Positions 32,360-42,769 of a DNA stretch of 64,000 bases are shown here, one piece after another (position 1 is the stretch's first letter; each line of letters opens with the position of its first letter). Position numbers and translations under genes: made by a program. The notes beneath the pieces are model-generated. The model did no database searches, was not told the origin of the DNA, and saw only the letters and a program-made list of their open reading frames with translations. Source of the DNA: Oreohelix idahoensis (Eukaryota; Mollusca; Gastropoda; Stylommatophora; Oreohelicidae); NCBI GenBank assembly GCA_024509875.1, contig JAMPIV010004263.1, positions 372,001 through 436,000 on the forward strand, written 5' to 3'.

Positions 32360-33940
32360 TTATCCTTCCTGGGGCTTAGAGTGATTCTCATCACACGGAT
32401 GGCGGCTTAAAAAATCCGCTCCCAGATTTGTTTTTCCACTTATATACTCTATGCTAAACTCATATGGCTGCATCAGTAATGACCAACGGAGTAATCTAGA
32501 ATTTTCATGTCTAGCCTGCGCTAGAAACGACAAGGGTTTGTGATCCGTTTGCAACTTAAATGCCTTCCCATACAGATAAATATTGAATTTCTTTATCGCC
32601 CGTATTACTGCAAGACATTCTTTTTCGCTAGTTGAGTAATTGGTTTCAGCTTTATTCAATTTTCTGCTAGCATATGCCACTGGGCTTAATTCCCCATCCA
32701 ATGCATCTGATTTCTGTAGCAGAGTCGCACCTAACCCAATATTACTGGCATCCGTCCTTACAATGAATTCTTGACTTAAGTCAGGTAATTTCAAAATAGG
32801 TTTACTTGTGAGCTTTTCCTTCAATTCCTGGTAAGCGAATTCGCATTGTGGGGTCCATGTAATTCGATCTGTATGTCCTTTACGTGTCAAATCAGTTAAC
32901 GGTGCACATATGGAATTAAAGTTTTTGATATACTTTTGGTAGAAACCACATAATGAGACAAAGGATCTCACGTCTTTCTTGGTTTGTGGTCTTGGGGCTT
33001 TCTTTAGTTTCTCTAAATTCTTGGGGTCAGGGGTCATGTTTCCCTGATGAACTGTGTGTCCCAAGAACTCTAATTCTTTACATCCAACACAACATTTGGT
33101 TGGTCGGGCTGTCAAATTCGCTTCTCTAAGTCGATTAAACAGCATATTCAGAGAGTCAATGTGTTCCTCAAATGTTTCTGTGGCTATAAGGATATCATCC
33201 ATGAAATTTGTGATGCATGGATTATTCAAAGCGTCCAATAATTTTCTCATCATTCTAGAGAAGACACTAGGCGCATTCTTCAATCCAAATGGCAATCTGT
33301 TAAACTCATAGTGTCCCTCTGATGTACTAAAAGCTAGGTATGGTCTAACCTCAGGCTTTACTGGAATCTGATAGTATCCTTTACTCAGATCCACTTTTGA
33401 GAAATATTTAGCTTTATTTAGTCTGGCAAACAACTGATTTGTATCCGGCAATGGATCCACCTGTCCTTCTGTAATAGCATTCAGTCTCCTGTAATCTATA
33501 CAGAGTCTATGTTCTCCAGAGGGTTTCCTTAAGAGTACAACACTGGAACTATACGAGGATTCACTGTGTGAAATAATTCCTTCCTTCAACAAATAGTCTA
33601 TCTCTTCCTTCAAAGCTTTCTCCTTAGCAAAAGGAATCGAATAGGGTTTCATACAGACAGGTGTGGGGTCTATCAGTTTCATATCATATTCCAATAAGTT
33701 TGTATGCCCCGGTCGATCCGTTAACACCTCTGTATGATTATCTAGAACCTGTTGCACTCTCTCTTTCTGATTTTTCGTTAAATGTGTACTGATTTTCACC
33801 TGTGCCGCTGTCTCACAGGGGTGTAATGGATATTCAAATGATGAAAGTGGTTCCTTTTTCATCTCCATTGCAATGGACAAGGTCAACAAGTGTGTCTCTT
33901 CCTGATGTTCTCTTTCCAAATATTTCTTCAGGAGATTCAC
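32360..33940 (-). CDS. Ty3/gypsy reverse transcriptase and RNase H (end of pol)
   Basis: An intact 526-codon frame. RT blocks in order are KEGIISHSESSYSSSVVLLR, RLCIDYRRLN, FSKVDLSKGYYQI, FNRLPFGLKNAPSVFSRMM and the catalytic FMDDILIATE. The thumb and connection follow (LEFLGHTVHQG, FYQKYIKNF). RNase H shows its acidic residues in RTDASNIGLGATLL, STSEKECLAVIRA and LQTDHKPLSFL, ending near GKTNLGADFLSRHP. The apparent ATG is not the natural start: the frame begins within the former integrase C-terminal region (YHVNLLKKY-type end) just left of the SINE. Removing the SINE and one duplication copy leaves the frame open into integrase. Confidence 0.9.
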   Translation of the reverse strand: MNLLKKYLEREHQEETHLLTLSIAMEMKKEPLSSFEYPLHPCETAAQVKISTHLTKNQKERVQQVLDNHTEVLTDRPGHTNLLEYDMKLIDPTPVCMKPYSIPFAKEKALKEEIDYLLKEGIISHSESSYSSSVVLLRKPSGEHRLCIDYRRLNAITEGQVDPLPDTNQLFARLNKAKYFSKVDLSKGYYQIPVKPEVRPYLAFSTSEGHYEFNRLPFGLKNAPSVFSRMMRKLLDALNNPCITNFMDDILIATETFEEHIDSLNMLFNRLREANLTARPTKCCVGCKELEFLGHTVHQGNMTPDPKNLEKLKKAPRPQTKKDVRSFVSLCGFYQKYIKNFNSICAPLTDLTRKGHTDRITWTPQCEFAYQELKEKLTSKPILKLPDLSQEFIVRTDASNIGLGATLLQKSDALDGELSPVAYASRKLNKAETNYSTSEKECLAVIRAIKKFNIYLYGKAFKLQTDHKPLSFLAQARHENSRLLRWSLLMQPYEFSIEYISGKTNLGADFLSRHPCDENHSKPQEG

Positions 33941-33967
33941 ATGATAGATTTTTTCTTTCCCCTTCTT

Positions 33968-34173
33968 CTTCTTCTTCCGTCCTTAGCCAAAGACCGACCA
34001 AGCAGTCAGAGGCCATCACGCCTTGTGGCGTCTTAAGGGCAACAGCAGATTGATTTTCTCTGTTGTAGTTTCCCATCACGCCTAGCGGCGTCTTTAGGGC
34101 AACAACAAATAGATCCATCTGCCGTTGTTTCCGTAATCGGTGTGACAAGCCAACGGGTGATCAGCCCATTGGG
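33968..34173 (-). mobile_element. SINE family III, 206 bp, inserted between integrase and RT
   Basis: Bounded by the 13-bp duplication CTTTCCCCTTCTT (33955-33967 and 34174-34186). On the minus strand it ends in a GAA-type tail. Its 3' half carries two versions of a block related to the end of LINE family C (TTGTTGTTGCCCTxxAGACG, CCxxxxGGCGTGATGG). A second copy, also 206 bp by the same boundary rule, is at 60596-60801. The head is not an obvious tRNA. Confidence 0.85.
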
Positions 34174-34534
34174 CTTTCCCCTTCTTATCTATCTTATAAT
34201 TTGTTCTAGACACCTTCTCTAGAACTGTATATGGACCTTGCCATCCAATTTGTAACTTATTCTGACTACCGGGGAGAAGAAGCAGTACCTTCTCTCCCAC
34301 AGCCAAATCTCTGTCTTTAGCTTTCCTGTTATAATAGGCAGCATGTTTCTTCCTGGCTTGTCTCAAATTTTCATTGGCAAGTTTCCAGCCAGTTTTTAAA
34401 CGAGTGGTCAGCTCATTCACATATTGGTATGAGGATGTAATATTTTCCTCTGCTTTTTCATCAGTCCACGTTCTTAACAGAGCTTCGAGTGGACCTTTTA
34501 TTGGCCTTCCAACCAATAATGTTGCCGGGGCCAT
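34094..34534 (-). pseudogene. Integrase C-terminal (GPY/F-like) region, interrupted by SINE
   Basis: The minus-strand frame includes GMAPATLLVGRPIKGPLEA, KHAAYYNRKAKDRDLAVGEK, VLLLLPGSQNKLQIGWQGPY and VLEKVSRTNYKID. This is the usual C-terminal DNA-binding part of Ty3/gypsy integrases. The genuine part is 34534-34174; the end of the frame reads into the SINE. It is separated from the integrase core by a frameshift and a TAG at 34595-34597. Confidence 0.85.
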
Positions 34535-34638
34535 ACCGGTTGAGCTATGGGGTACCTCCCGATAAGCAAAGAGGGCGGCGTGAAGGTACTGGTCCTACGT
34601 ATCTGGTTTTTTGTGTGCCAACTTTCTCAGGATTGACA

Positions 34639-37149
34639 TCAAAGTGCCATTAAATCTTTCCACTTGCCGTTCCCTTGGGGATGGTACACACTACAATGGA
34701 AGTGTTTGGCCTGGAAGATCCTGAAAACTTCTTCTGTTAGTTTCCCCTTGAATTGAGAGCCATTATCAGTCAAGATTTGATTGGGAAACCCTAACCTTGT
34801 GAAAATTGTGAGTAATGCCTCTGCCACATGTTTAGAATCAATCGATGACAGGGCTACCGCCTCTCCCCACATAGAACAAGTGTCCACCAGAGTCAGAATG
34901 TAGCTGTTCCTTCTCTTAGTTCGAGTGAGAGGTCCCACAAGATCCACGGCAACTCTCTCAAAGGGTGTTCCCACTATAGGCATTTCCCCCAGAGTTGCGG
35001 GTGCAGTCCAATGCTTAGGTGCTACTCGTTGGCACTCTGGACAGGATTTTACATATCGTTTGATATCTTCAGTTATCCCTGGCCAGAAATAGTGACAAGC
35101 TATTCGCTGTCCTGTTGCGCTGATCCCCATATGACCACTGAAGGGAATCGCATGCCCTAGCTCCAACACTTTAGTCCTATATGAAGTGGGAAGGACCAGC
35201 TGTCCGTGACCATTGGATTCAGATCCAGCCTTCCTATAAATCAGTTTGTTCTTCATATAAAATTCTCCCTTGCCTGGAGGTGTATGAGATTTGGGCAACT
35301 TCTTGAAACACGGCTTGAGTGTCTTGTCCTCCGTCTGTGCCTTCCTCATCTCATCTGGATGAGTATTTATTGGATTATCCTCCTCCTTTTTAGACTGTGA
35401 TCTGGTCTGCACTGTTGCCAATATCACAGGTCTCTTGGGATTCCCCAAGAAGACATATCTACATCCCAATATCAGAGGGTAGATTGGCTCATTTATCACT
35501 GCTGCTTTTATGATCCCTTCCACATATCGCGTTTTCACCTTTATCCGGGCGACGGGAAGTGTCATGGTAGCTACATCCTTGGTTGCAGTTTGAATCTCCA
35601 CTGTTTCTGTGGTGTATTGATCTGCCTGCACCAGGTGAGAACTCACAACGGAATTTATGATTCCTTCCACATATCGCGTTTTCACCTTTATCCGGGCGAC
35701 GGGAAGTGTCATGGTAGCTACATCCTTGGTTGCAGTTTGAATCTCCACTGTTTCTGTGGTGTATTGATCTGCCTGCACCAGGTGAGAACTCACAACGGAA
35801 TCATAATCTAAACCTGTATCATATAAACACCTTATGGTGACACCATTACAGATGACATCTTCACACACTGGGGGGTGGTATGGTTCCTGTAGTTCCGCAG
35901 GTTTGACCTTTTTTCCCTTTTTTCCAGATGTCATAGCAGCACAATGAGGAGGTTTCCTTCTACAATGGTCAGTGTCATGATTGTTCATTTTACAATTTTT
36001 ACACCATCTCTTTCCTTGGTTGTAAGATTTTCTTTCATCATATTTCCTTTCATCGAATTGTGGGGTTTTATTTTTATTGTCATACCGTGGCCTATCAAAC
36101 TGGTGCTTACCTTTGTTTTGATCTCTAGGATCAAATTTAGTAAAGTTATGTGGTGCCCTAAAATTATCCACCTGTTTCTTTTTATTACCTGATACCTCTG
36201 CCTGAGCCGCTTGATACCTTTCTGCAACATTTAGCAACTCACCCAGCCTCTCTGCACCTTGTTCCATGAGAAACTTTCTCAGGTCTGGAGCCATGGACTC
36301 TCTTAATTGTTCTATAAGGACCATTTCCTTAAGATCTTGGGTTTTCCCCAGAGAAGTCCATTTCTCCAAGTATGTCTCTAACCGTGCAGAGAACTGGTGA
36401 TAGGTTTCACCTGACAGTAGTTTAGCATTCCTAAATTTTTTTCTATAAAATTCTGCGTTCTTTTCATATCTTAACACAAGAGCCTGCTTTAGCATGTCAT
36501 AATTTTCTTGATCACCTCTGTTCATTTTGGCAAAAACTTCATAAGCTGCCCCACGAAGCCCTTGAGATAACTTTAAGCTCCACCTTTCTCTCTCTAACCC
36601 ATATGTGGTAGCTAATAGTTCATATCTATTTAGATAGCTCTCAATATCATCGTCTTTCTCAACAAAATGATCTAAATGAAAATTCATAGCTGAGGTTGAG
36701 GCTCCCTGGCTAGCAGTGGCATCAGAGGTAAAGGGACTGGCACCATTTTCAGGAGCATGGCCTTGAAACTCAAACTCCCTTAATCGTAACTCATGTTCCC
36801 TTTGTAATCTCTTCTCCTCCTTTTCTGCTTCCCTCTCTGCAGATAATCTTCTGTCTTCCCTTTCTGCCTTTTGTTCTTCTAATTGGAGCCTTTTAATCTC
36901 CTTATCTGCCTCCAATGCTTTAGCCTCTTTGTCAGCCTCAATCTGCAGCCTCTTAGCCTCAGCCTCAATCTGCAACCTCTTAGTCTCAGCCTCTAACTTT
37001 CTTTCGGCCTCTTTTTCTAATCTTCTTTCTTCCCGTTCAATATATTTGTCACATTCAGCAGTGACACAAGCAATCATAATTTGCCCGTCCATTCCTAACT
37101 CTTTTGCAGTCTGCACAGCATCAGATCGAAATTTTGCCAAGTCGGCCAT
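34639..37149 (-). CDS. Ty3/gypsy gag-protease-integrase polyprotein (frame ends early in integrase)
   Basis: 836 codons. Residues about 1-140 form a Lys/Glu coiled coil. About 150-330 is capsid-like (NRYELLATTYGLERERWSLK). A CCHC knuckle WCKNCKMNNHDTDHC follows near 385. The protease has the catalytic DTG in RCLYDTGLDYD near 435, then an exact in-frame tandem duplication of 49 codons (DNA 35511-35657 and 35658-35804). Integrase follows directly: the HHCC finger (LGHAIPFSGHMGISATGQRI, then YFWPGITEDIKRYVKSCPEC) and the core with ERVAVDLVGPL and ILTDNGSQFKGK. The frame shifts at the YHPQGNG block, just before the third catalytic acid. No RT lies between protease and integrase. Confidence 0.9.
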   Translation of the reverse strand: MADLAKFRSDAVQTAKELGMDGQIMIACVTAECDKYIEREERRLEKEAERKLEAETKRLQIEAEAKRLQIEADKEAKALEADKEIKRLQLEEQKAEREDRRLSAEREAEKEEKRLQREHELRLREFEFQGHAPENGASPFTSDATASQGASTSAMNFHLDHFVEKDDDIESYLNRYELLATTYGLERERWSLKLSQGLRGAAYEVFAKMNRGDQENYDMLKQALVLRYEKNAEFYRKKFRNAKLLSGETYHQFSARLETYLEKWTSLGKTQDLKEMVLIEQLRESMAPDLRKFLMEQGAERLGELLNVAERYQAAQAEVSGNKKKQVDNFRAPHNFTKFDPRDQNKGKHQFDRPRYDNKNKTPQFDERKYDERKSYNQGKRWCKNCKMNNHDTDHCRRKPPHCAAMTSGKKGKKVKPAELQEPYHPPVCEDVICNGVTIRCLYDTGLDYDSVVSSHLVQADQYTTETVEIQTATKDVATMTLPVARIKVKTRYVEGIINSVVSSHLVQADQYTTETVEIQTATKDVATMTLPVARIKVKTRYVEGIIKAAVINEPIYPLILGCRYVFLGNPKRPVILATVQTRSQSKKEEDNPINTHPDEMRKAQTEDKTLKPCFKKLPKSHTPPGKGEFYMKNKLIYRKAGSESNGHGQLVLPTSYRTKVLELGHAIPFSGHMGISATGQRIACHYFWPGITEDIKRYVKSCPECQRVAPKHWTAPATLGEMPIVGTPFERVAVDLVGPLTRTKRRNSYILTLVDTCSMWGEAVALSSIDSKHVAEALLTIFTRLGFPNQILTDNGSQFKGKLTEEVFRIFQAKHFHCSVYHPQGNGKWKDLMAL

Positions 37150-37305
37150 TTTCTAACAGGTAAATGTATGTAATGTCTAACTAAACAATACAATCTGTAA
37201 TTACTTATCCAAGGACACCACAGGCACTGAGAGCTCAACGTTATTTATTTCCACCCAAGGATACCTTTTAATTCTTATATTTCCCAATATATATAATAGG
37301 AGAAA

Positions 37306-37332
37306 GTTCAATATCCCGGGAGCGAGACCCCA
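37306..37332 (-). promoter_or_regulatory. Primer-binding site, tRNA-Pro-like
   Basis: Seven bases inside the 5' LTR, the minus strand reads TGGGGTCTCGCTCCCGGGAT then ATTGAAC. This resembles the complement of the tRNA-Pro acceptor and T-arm (compare the TGGGGGCTCG... PBS of tRNA-Pro-primed retroelements), with two or three indels. Confidence 0.6.
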
Positions 37333-37339
37333 ATATATG

Positions 37340-39768
37340 TGGTAAAGTGGGATGATATAAATACTTATAGGGGACTTAGTGTACTGACTGAGATCAGCTG
37401 TGAAGGTATCTGTATCTAATAGGTGTAGTGTTTTACAGATAACCTTACTTGCTACCACATTTATACCTCAGTCAGAATTATTCTGGAATATTGTGATGAC
37501 TACGTTGAATGTCTAGGGTTATGTAAATGATGAAGTGTAAGTCCCAACAATAACAGACAGATAAACAATTTAATTTATTCCACCACACTTGACAACACTG
37601 TGACACTCACACACATTTAACACTCTATAAGACTATCTTAAATGAGTCAATGGTAAAGTTTCAAATATATATGTATTAATTACTTTCACTAATGGATATC
37701 CTGATTCAACTACACAGTGAACCAGGAATCACAATCAAATGTAATCACAATTTATATGTACATAATTTATAAATATGAACCTTGTAGTGACATATTTTAT
37801 TAGTATTATCCTATGTGTGTCAGTTGTGTAGTAGTACTATGAGGTAATACTGGTTTTGTTTTTCAAGCTATGTTGTTATTCGTCATCATGACTTCAAGTG
37901 TTTGTTTATCTTGGAAATAGTATGGGGAAAAGTTCCTAGTTCCTATCAATTTAAACAAGGTATTGTCCCTCTGTTTTACTATAATGTCAATTTTAGAGGG
38001 GGACACATAATGTTGAGCTCTTCTGGCTACAGAAGCTTATCTTTCGTGATGGCGGCAGGAAAAGACTCCTCTGCTCGATAGCTTCCCTGTGTTCTGGAGA
38101 CACCTCACTGGTAACTATCTGGACCCAGGAGTATGCTGTCAGCCTCTAGATTCAGCAAAGCTCAGACCAGGTGCTGCTCAATAACTTTAGGACCACGGTC
38201 CCTGAAACAAGAAGGTTGTACCTCCTATTTCAGAACTAATTTATAATCTATTTCCAGACTGAACACAATACATAACAAACACTGAGTTCAGAGCGGTAGG
38301 CCAACTGCTGTCCTCATCTGAAACAATTTACACCAGTATACTCCTTCCTAATGGTTACTACGCCTCTGCAATTCCAGCATTAGTTCCTTCTAGTCAATAA
38401 GATAGGTGTCAGTGTACTGTTAGGCAATTCCATGCAATTTTACTTTTCTCAGACACGTTCTGTTCAGGTTGGAGCAATATCTAGGCTTTGCCTCATGTTT
38501 GCTACTGAACTACACACATATACAGACATAAATTATCAATTTACATTCAATTTTCATTAAAAAGATATCAAATATTTCAAGCTTACCACAATTCATGGAA
38601 ATAATACACAATTACGTTGACTGGCAATGAATATGGCACAAAATCCGACCTGCCGCTGTCTCAGGCTTTTATTTAGAAAAAATATAAGCTGAATCTCAAC
38701 GCACTGTTGCTTTAGAAAGTTTATTTGAAAATGTGGTGCTGAACTGACGCTTCTAATTGACTATATTGGCGGGTCTAACCAATCGTGCCATGTTTACACA
38801 GCTTTTCAAAAAAGTACCTCTACTACTGTTTCCCCTAACAACAAAAAAATTAGTATTGTTAGTCCGACTAATCGTGTTTCGCCTTACATTTACTGCGCTC
38901 CAATCAAATAGGATTTAACATGGGGACCTATTTCCCGTACAATGGTGGTTTCAAAATCTGCCACTGAGCGATTCTGATTTTGGTGTTGTCTGACACCCTC
39001 ACTATTTCTTTTGGCTATAATTTGTTAATTCCTAGACTATTTGCGTAACACTTAACATATTATTTGTCAGCAAGTCCTAAGGAACCCAAATATACAAATT
39101 TAAGGGAGCTAAGTGGCTGCGTTCAAAATATGTATTTTCTAGGATAGTCGTGTATTTGTTTTTTTTTTTATTTTTTATGTTTAGAACCGCCACCTGTCCT
39201 GCTGTACTGTCAGACTAATGTCAGGATTTTAGATATAAAACAGTAGAATGTCATGTTTCCTAATAAGCGTTTTGTAAGTTTTTAAACCTAGCTCTCGTAT
39301 GGGTAGTGTTTTTTATCACTGTCGATTTGAAAAAAAAGTTAGTGCTTGTGGCCTTACACGCGTGATGGCATTAATTTTGTATCGCGAGACGCGTGTTAGG
39401 GTTGCATGCGTTCCTGCTTTCAGCCCTCCCTTTCTTTCTATCCTAAGTCCATCTGTCCTTTCGTTTATGGTAACGTAGTGTAATTAATGCTAGTATTAAT
39501 TTAGGTCATTAATCAGCTTGCGTATCTCAAGGTTTTTCTTAGAAATGCAGTACAGGGTTATTGTAGAAAGCGTGTATTGATGCAGTAGGCTTGACTATCA
39601 ACGTGAAAGCGTGAGAATATGCAGACGAAGCATAAAAAGGGGGATCTCGAGTACAGTCATTGTGACAGCACTGTTCTTTACCATTCTTCTTTCCTTTTAT
39701 TGAATTTTTGTGTTAGGCTTTACATTTACCTGATAATTTATATATGTGGATTAGAATTTCTCACGACA
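37340..39768 (-). repeat. 5' LTR (2.43 kb)
   Basis: Direct partner of 29869-32292. Minus strand starts TGTCGTGAGAAATTC; an AT-rich ATATATAAATTATC lies about 25 bases in. The promoter cannot be placed from sequence alone. Confidence 0.9.
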
Positions 39769-39773
39769 AAAAC
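39769..39773. other. Target-site duplication, right
   Basis: AAAAC, matching 29864-29868. Confidence 0.85.
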
Positions 39774-40025
39774 CTACATAAGATATTATATAATGATTTG
39801 GGAACATAACTAAATTAAGGTGGCACATGATCTACACAAATGATGTATTCGAGAAGTCTACGATTGTATGAATATGGACTTAGCGTGATGGTTAGGTCGT
39901 GTGCAAGATTGTTCCAATGAACAACGTGAAAAGAACATAACACATAACAATACAAAACATGAGAAACACTTTAACGCTTAGACTAATACAACACTAATAA
40001 AGAGGGGAAACCAGAGGCCTGTAAA
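39774..40025. other. No recognised feature
   Basis: Continuation of the pre-insertion flank; AT-rich, no coding signal. Confidence 0.3.
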
Positions 40026-40330
40026 CAGTAAATAAATAAATATTACACACATAAAGGTATGTTTCATGCACACGTGAGAAATACAGAAGTAGAAAACTAG
40101 ACAACAGAAAATCAACATAAGTGAGTGGCTTACCGGAGAATCGAACCCAGAACATTCCGAACGGCACCACCGCCTAGCTACGGAAACGAATCACACTATC
40201 CTCCCTGCCAACAAGGCACCACATGCCACTCATTTCTGTTGTTTTTCTGTTGTCTAGTTTTCTACTTCTTTATTTCTCACGAGCGCCTGGAACATACTTT
40301 TATGTGTGGAATGTTTATTTATTTACTAAT
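40026..40330. mobile_element. Foldback/MITE-like element with tRNA-like centre
   Basis: Inverted repeats of about 105 bp: AGTAAATAAATAAAT... near 40026 and its complement near 40330. Shared inner blocks include CACACATAAAxGTATGTT, TGAGAAATA and GTAGAAAACTAGACAACAGA. The 90-bp centre reads, on the minus strand, as a tRNA-like segment with B box GGGTTCGATTCTCC and a TAGCTAGGCGGTGG A-box-like stretch. Transcribed RNA would fold into a long hairpin. No clear target duplication was found. Confidence 0.75.
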
Positions 40331-41595
40331 ACAATACTACAAGAACATTGCAAATAATACCAGATAAATTTTAAAAATGTGGCATGATATGAAATGTTCT
40401 CTACCGATGAACGAATGTCCGAAATAAATTGGCTCAAAGTATTTAATCTACCTTCCTTGCGTGAAATACTACACATTTTAATTAGCTATGCTTGTTGGTT
40501 TTTAAACATCAAACGTACCCATTAATGAAACTTGAAAACACACAAGGAAAAATCAACAACAGAAAATAACTGTTTCAAATTGTTCGATTTGAGCAGTGAG
40601 AAAATTAACCATTCAACAACTTTTCAACACAATGGAATTCTAACAAAGTTCGATTAGGGAAACAAAAGATCAAAACCCAAGTAAACAGCAAAATGAACAC
40701 AAAACCTACCAATCGCAGCTGCAAAGTGTTTCGCTATCTATTTAAATTGTTTTTTGTTTCTACAATGATTTCAATTCAAGCAAAGTATTCAGAGAAATTG
40801 AAATAAATTCCAACAAAAGTCAAATGGTTTATATGTTTTTTAGATAAAGTGTTCTTACACTGTAATGTAGTAAACAAGTGCACAGCTTTTGGTTTTTTGT
40901 TTTTTTTTTTTCGATGATCGAGGTTTCTCTTCTTTTTTTCGTAAACTGCCTGTGGCTGAAATTTTAGATTTAATCCCATAAAGATAGTTCCAAATTGTTA
41001 TTATTCAGCGGTAATGCAGGACGCCTGCCTTATGGGTAATTAACTCTCAAGACAAGCATCGATTGGTTAATTTTAGATGATGACCTCATCATGGCGCTGT
41101 TTTAAAAAAAATAATCCGAAGATAGGGAAGATTCTAGCAACTATTTGTCCATCCGTCGTGTTTATGAGTGTTCAAAAATTATACATTCTTTCAAAATTGT
41201 GGTATGGCCATATTTTGCATAATCGCACTACCTAAATGTTATTACAAATCGTTTTGTCCCGCCTTCGTATGTCTGCGATATAAATCTTTGCATATAATTT
41301 GCAAGTCTTGTGTGGTCCTTACTGCTAGCTACCCAAAATAAACAACGGACACAAAATAAAGTTAACTCATTCTAGCCTACGGCAGCCCGAGATGAGGTAC
41401 ATTATCCTAGCAACGGCCGTCTCGTGCGTCCGTTAGTTTATAGATTTCCTCGTGCCCGCATTTTAAACGCCATAACATAAATAGATTTGTTGCCTACAAG
41501 ACTTAAACACTTCAAAATATCCTTCGGGCTATTTACAACGATTATACACACATTATGAATTTATGAGCGTCAAACATGGTCCTGGACTAAAGCAC
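40331..41595. other. No recognised feature
   Basis: AT-rich with short ORFs only; I see no exon, RNA or repeat. Confidence 0.4.
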
Positions 41596-41599
41596 AGGA

Positions 41600-42065
41600 G
41601 AGGGTTTGCTATTGGTTTGAAGAACCATCTTCAATGTACACGGACAACTCCATCAGTGCTCTGATCACCTCCTTTAGATCTCACAAGGAGGATCTCAGCA
41701 CAGTACACGAACTCCGTAGCACCGGCGAGAATCCCAATGTGTGTATTTAGGTATCACACATTCTATAAATATTTGGTGGGTAGGTTTCTAATTTTTAAAT
41801 GTTGCCAGTGCAGCGGCGTTAAGGTCTACTCTTTACGATTTCCAACTGCCGTGGGATTTTTAACATGCGCAACTTGCACACGGGGCCTCCTATTTTTTCG
41901 CCCTTATCCCAGGAGGCTACGCATCCGATCTCACTACCCCCATATGTAAGTGCTAGGCACGCGTAAGAAAATAAGAAAGATGGCAGTTAACGACAAGAGA
42001 AAATAATAGGTACTAGAAAGATTCGATCCAAACCCACTCGAATGACACCATAGCCTCCTTGCGAG
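41600..42065 (-). repeat. SINE family II copy, diverged
   Basis: Matches the body of 28150-28640 in reverse (CTCCATCAGTGCTCTGATCA, TCTATAAATATTTG, ACTCTTTACGATTTCCAACT, CTACGCATCCGATCTCAC). The right end has a tRNA-like GATTCGATCCAAACCCACTC that differs from the head of the 28-kb copy. Confidence 0.7.
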
Positions 42066-42144
42066 AGTGATCGTGTTACGAAATGTGCCCAGCTAAGCAC
42101 TCCTAAAAAAGTGCTTTAACTGGAGTAGTCACTTCCACTAAACA

Positions 42145-42420
42145 TCACCACTTGCCAACTTCACAACGAAGGTCGGCTGCAGTCGATCTCCAATGTCTCT
42201 TTTCTCTTGTCTTGATGGTGCACTCTGATAGACACTTTCCTGTCCATCCCTTGATGTTATCTTCCCACTTTTATCGCTGTCTTCCTCTTGCACGTTTGTC
42301 TTCAACTTTTCCTTCTATTGTAATCTTCATCAAGGTGTTGTCTTGTTACATGGCCAACATATTTTAACTGTCTTCTATTTTTTTATCCCCTGTTTTAATT
42401 CTGTTGTCATACCTAGGTTT
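42145..42420 (-). mobile_element. LINE family D, C-terminal fragment
   Basis: Shares with 46195-46460 the blocks ACAACGAAGGTCGGCTGCA, GTCTTGATGGTGCACTCTGA and TGGCCAACATATTTTAACTG. The minus strand of the latter reads IRQLKYFGHIKRHNTLQKTT, a LINE ORF2 C-terminal signature. Heavily decayed. Confidence 0.6.
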
Positions 42421-42602
42421 TCTAGGACCTTTTTATTTGTTTTGTTCTCTTTCCATGAGACGTGTTATATTCTTCTATATATCTACATCTCAAGGGCCTC
42501 AATTCTTACTACCATTGCTTGTTTTTGCACATGATAACACAGAGCAACCACTATTCAACTACTGAATTTTGTACCTGAACGATGCACAGCTTTTTATGGA
42601 CG

Positions 42603-42767
<165 letters not shown>

Positions 42768-42769
42768 AA

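Larger units (their letters stand above)
29869..39768 (-). mobile_element. Complete Ty3/gypsy element, Gmr1-like domain order
   Basis: A 9.9-kb element with two LTRs, a 5-bp duplication, PBS and PPT. Minus-strand domain order is gag, protease, integrase, reverse transcriptase, RNase H. In ordinary Ty3/gypsy elements the integrase is last. The order seen here is known from the Gmr1 group (IN before RT, as in Ty1/copia), while the RT, RNase H and integrase sequences are Ty3-like. By eye the LTRs differ at only about 20 places in 2.4 kb, so insertion was recent. Present breaks: a frameshift near 34690, a TAG at 34595-34597 and a SINE at 33968-34173. LTRs of 2.4 kb are long for the superfamily. 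Confidence 0.9.

Noticed and set aside
40400..40430. Second hammerhead-like string (CCGATGA...GTCCGAAAT)
   Set aside because: The conserved CTGATGA and the cleavage triplet are not satisfied and helix II does not pair well.
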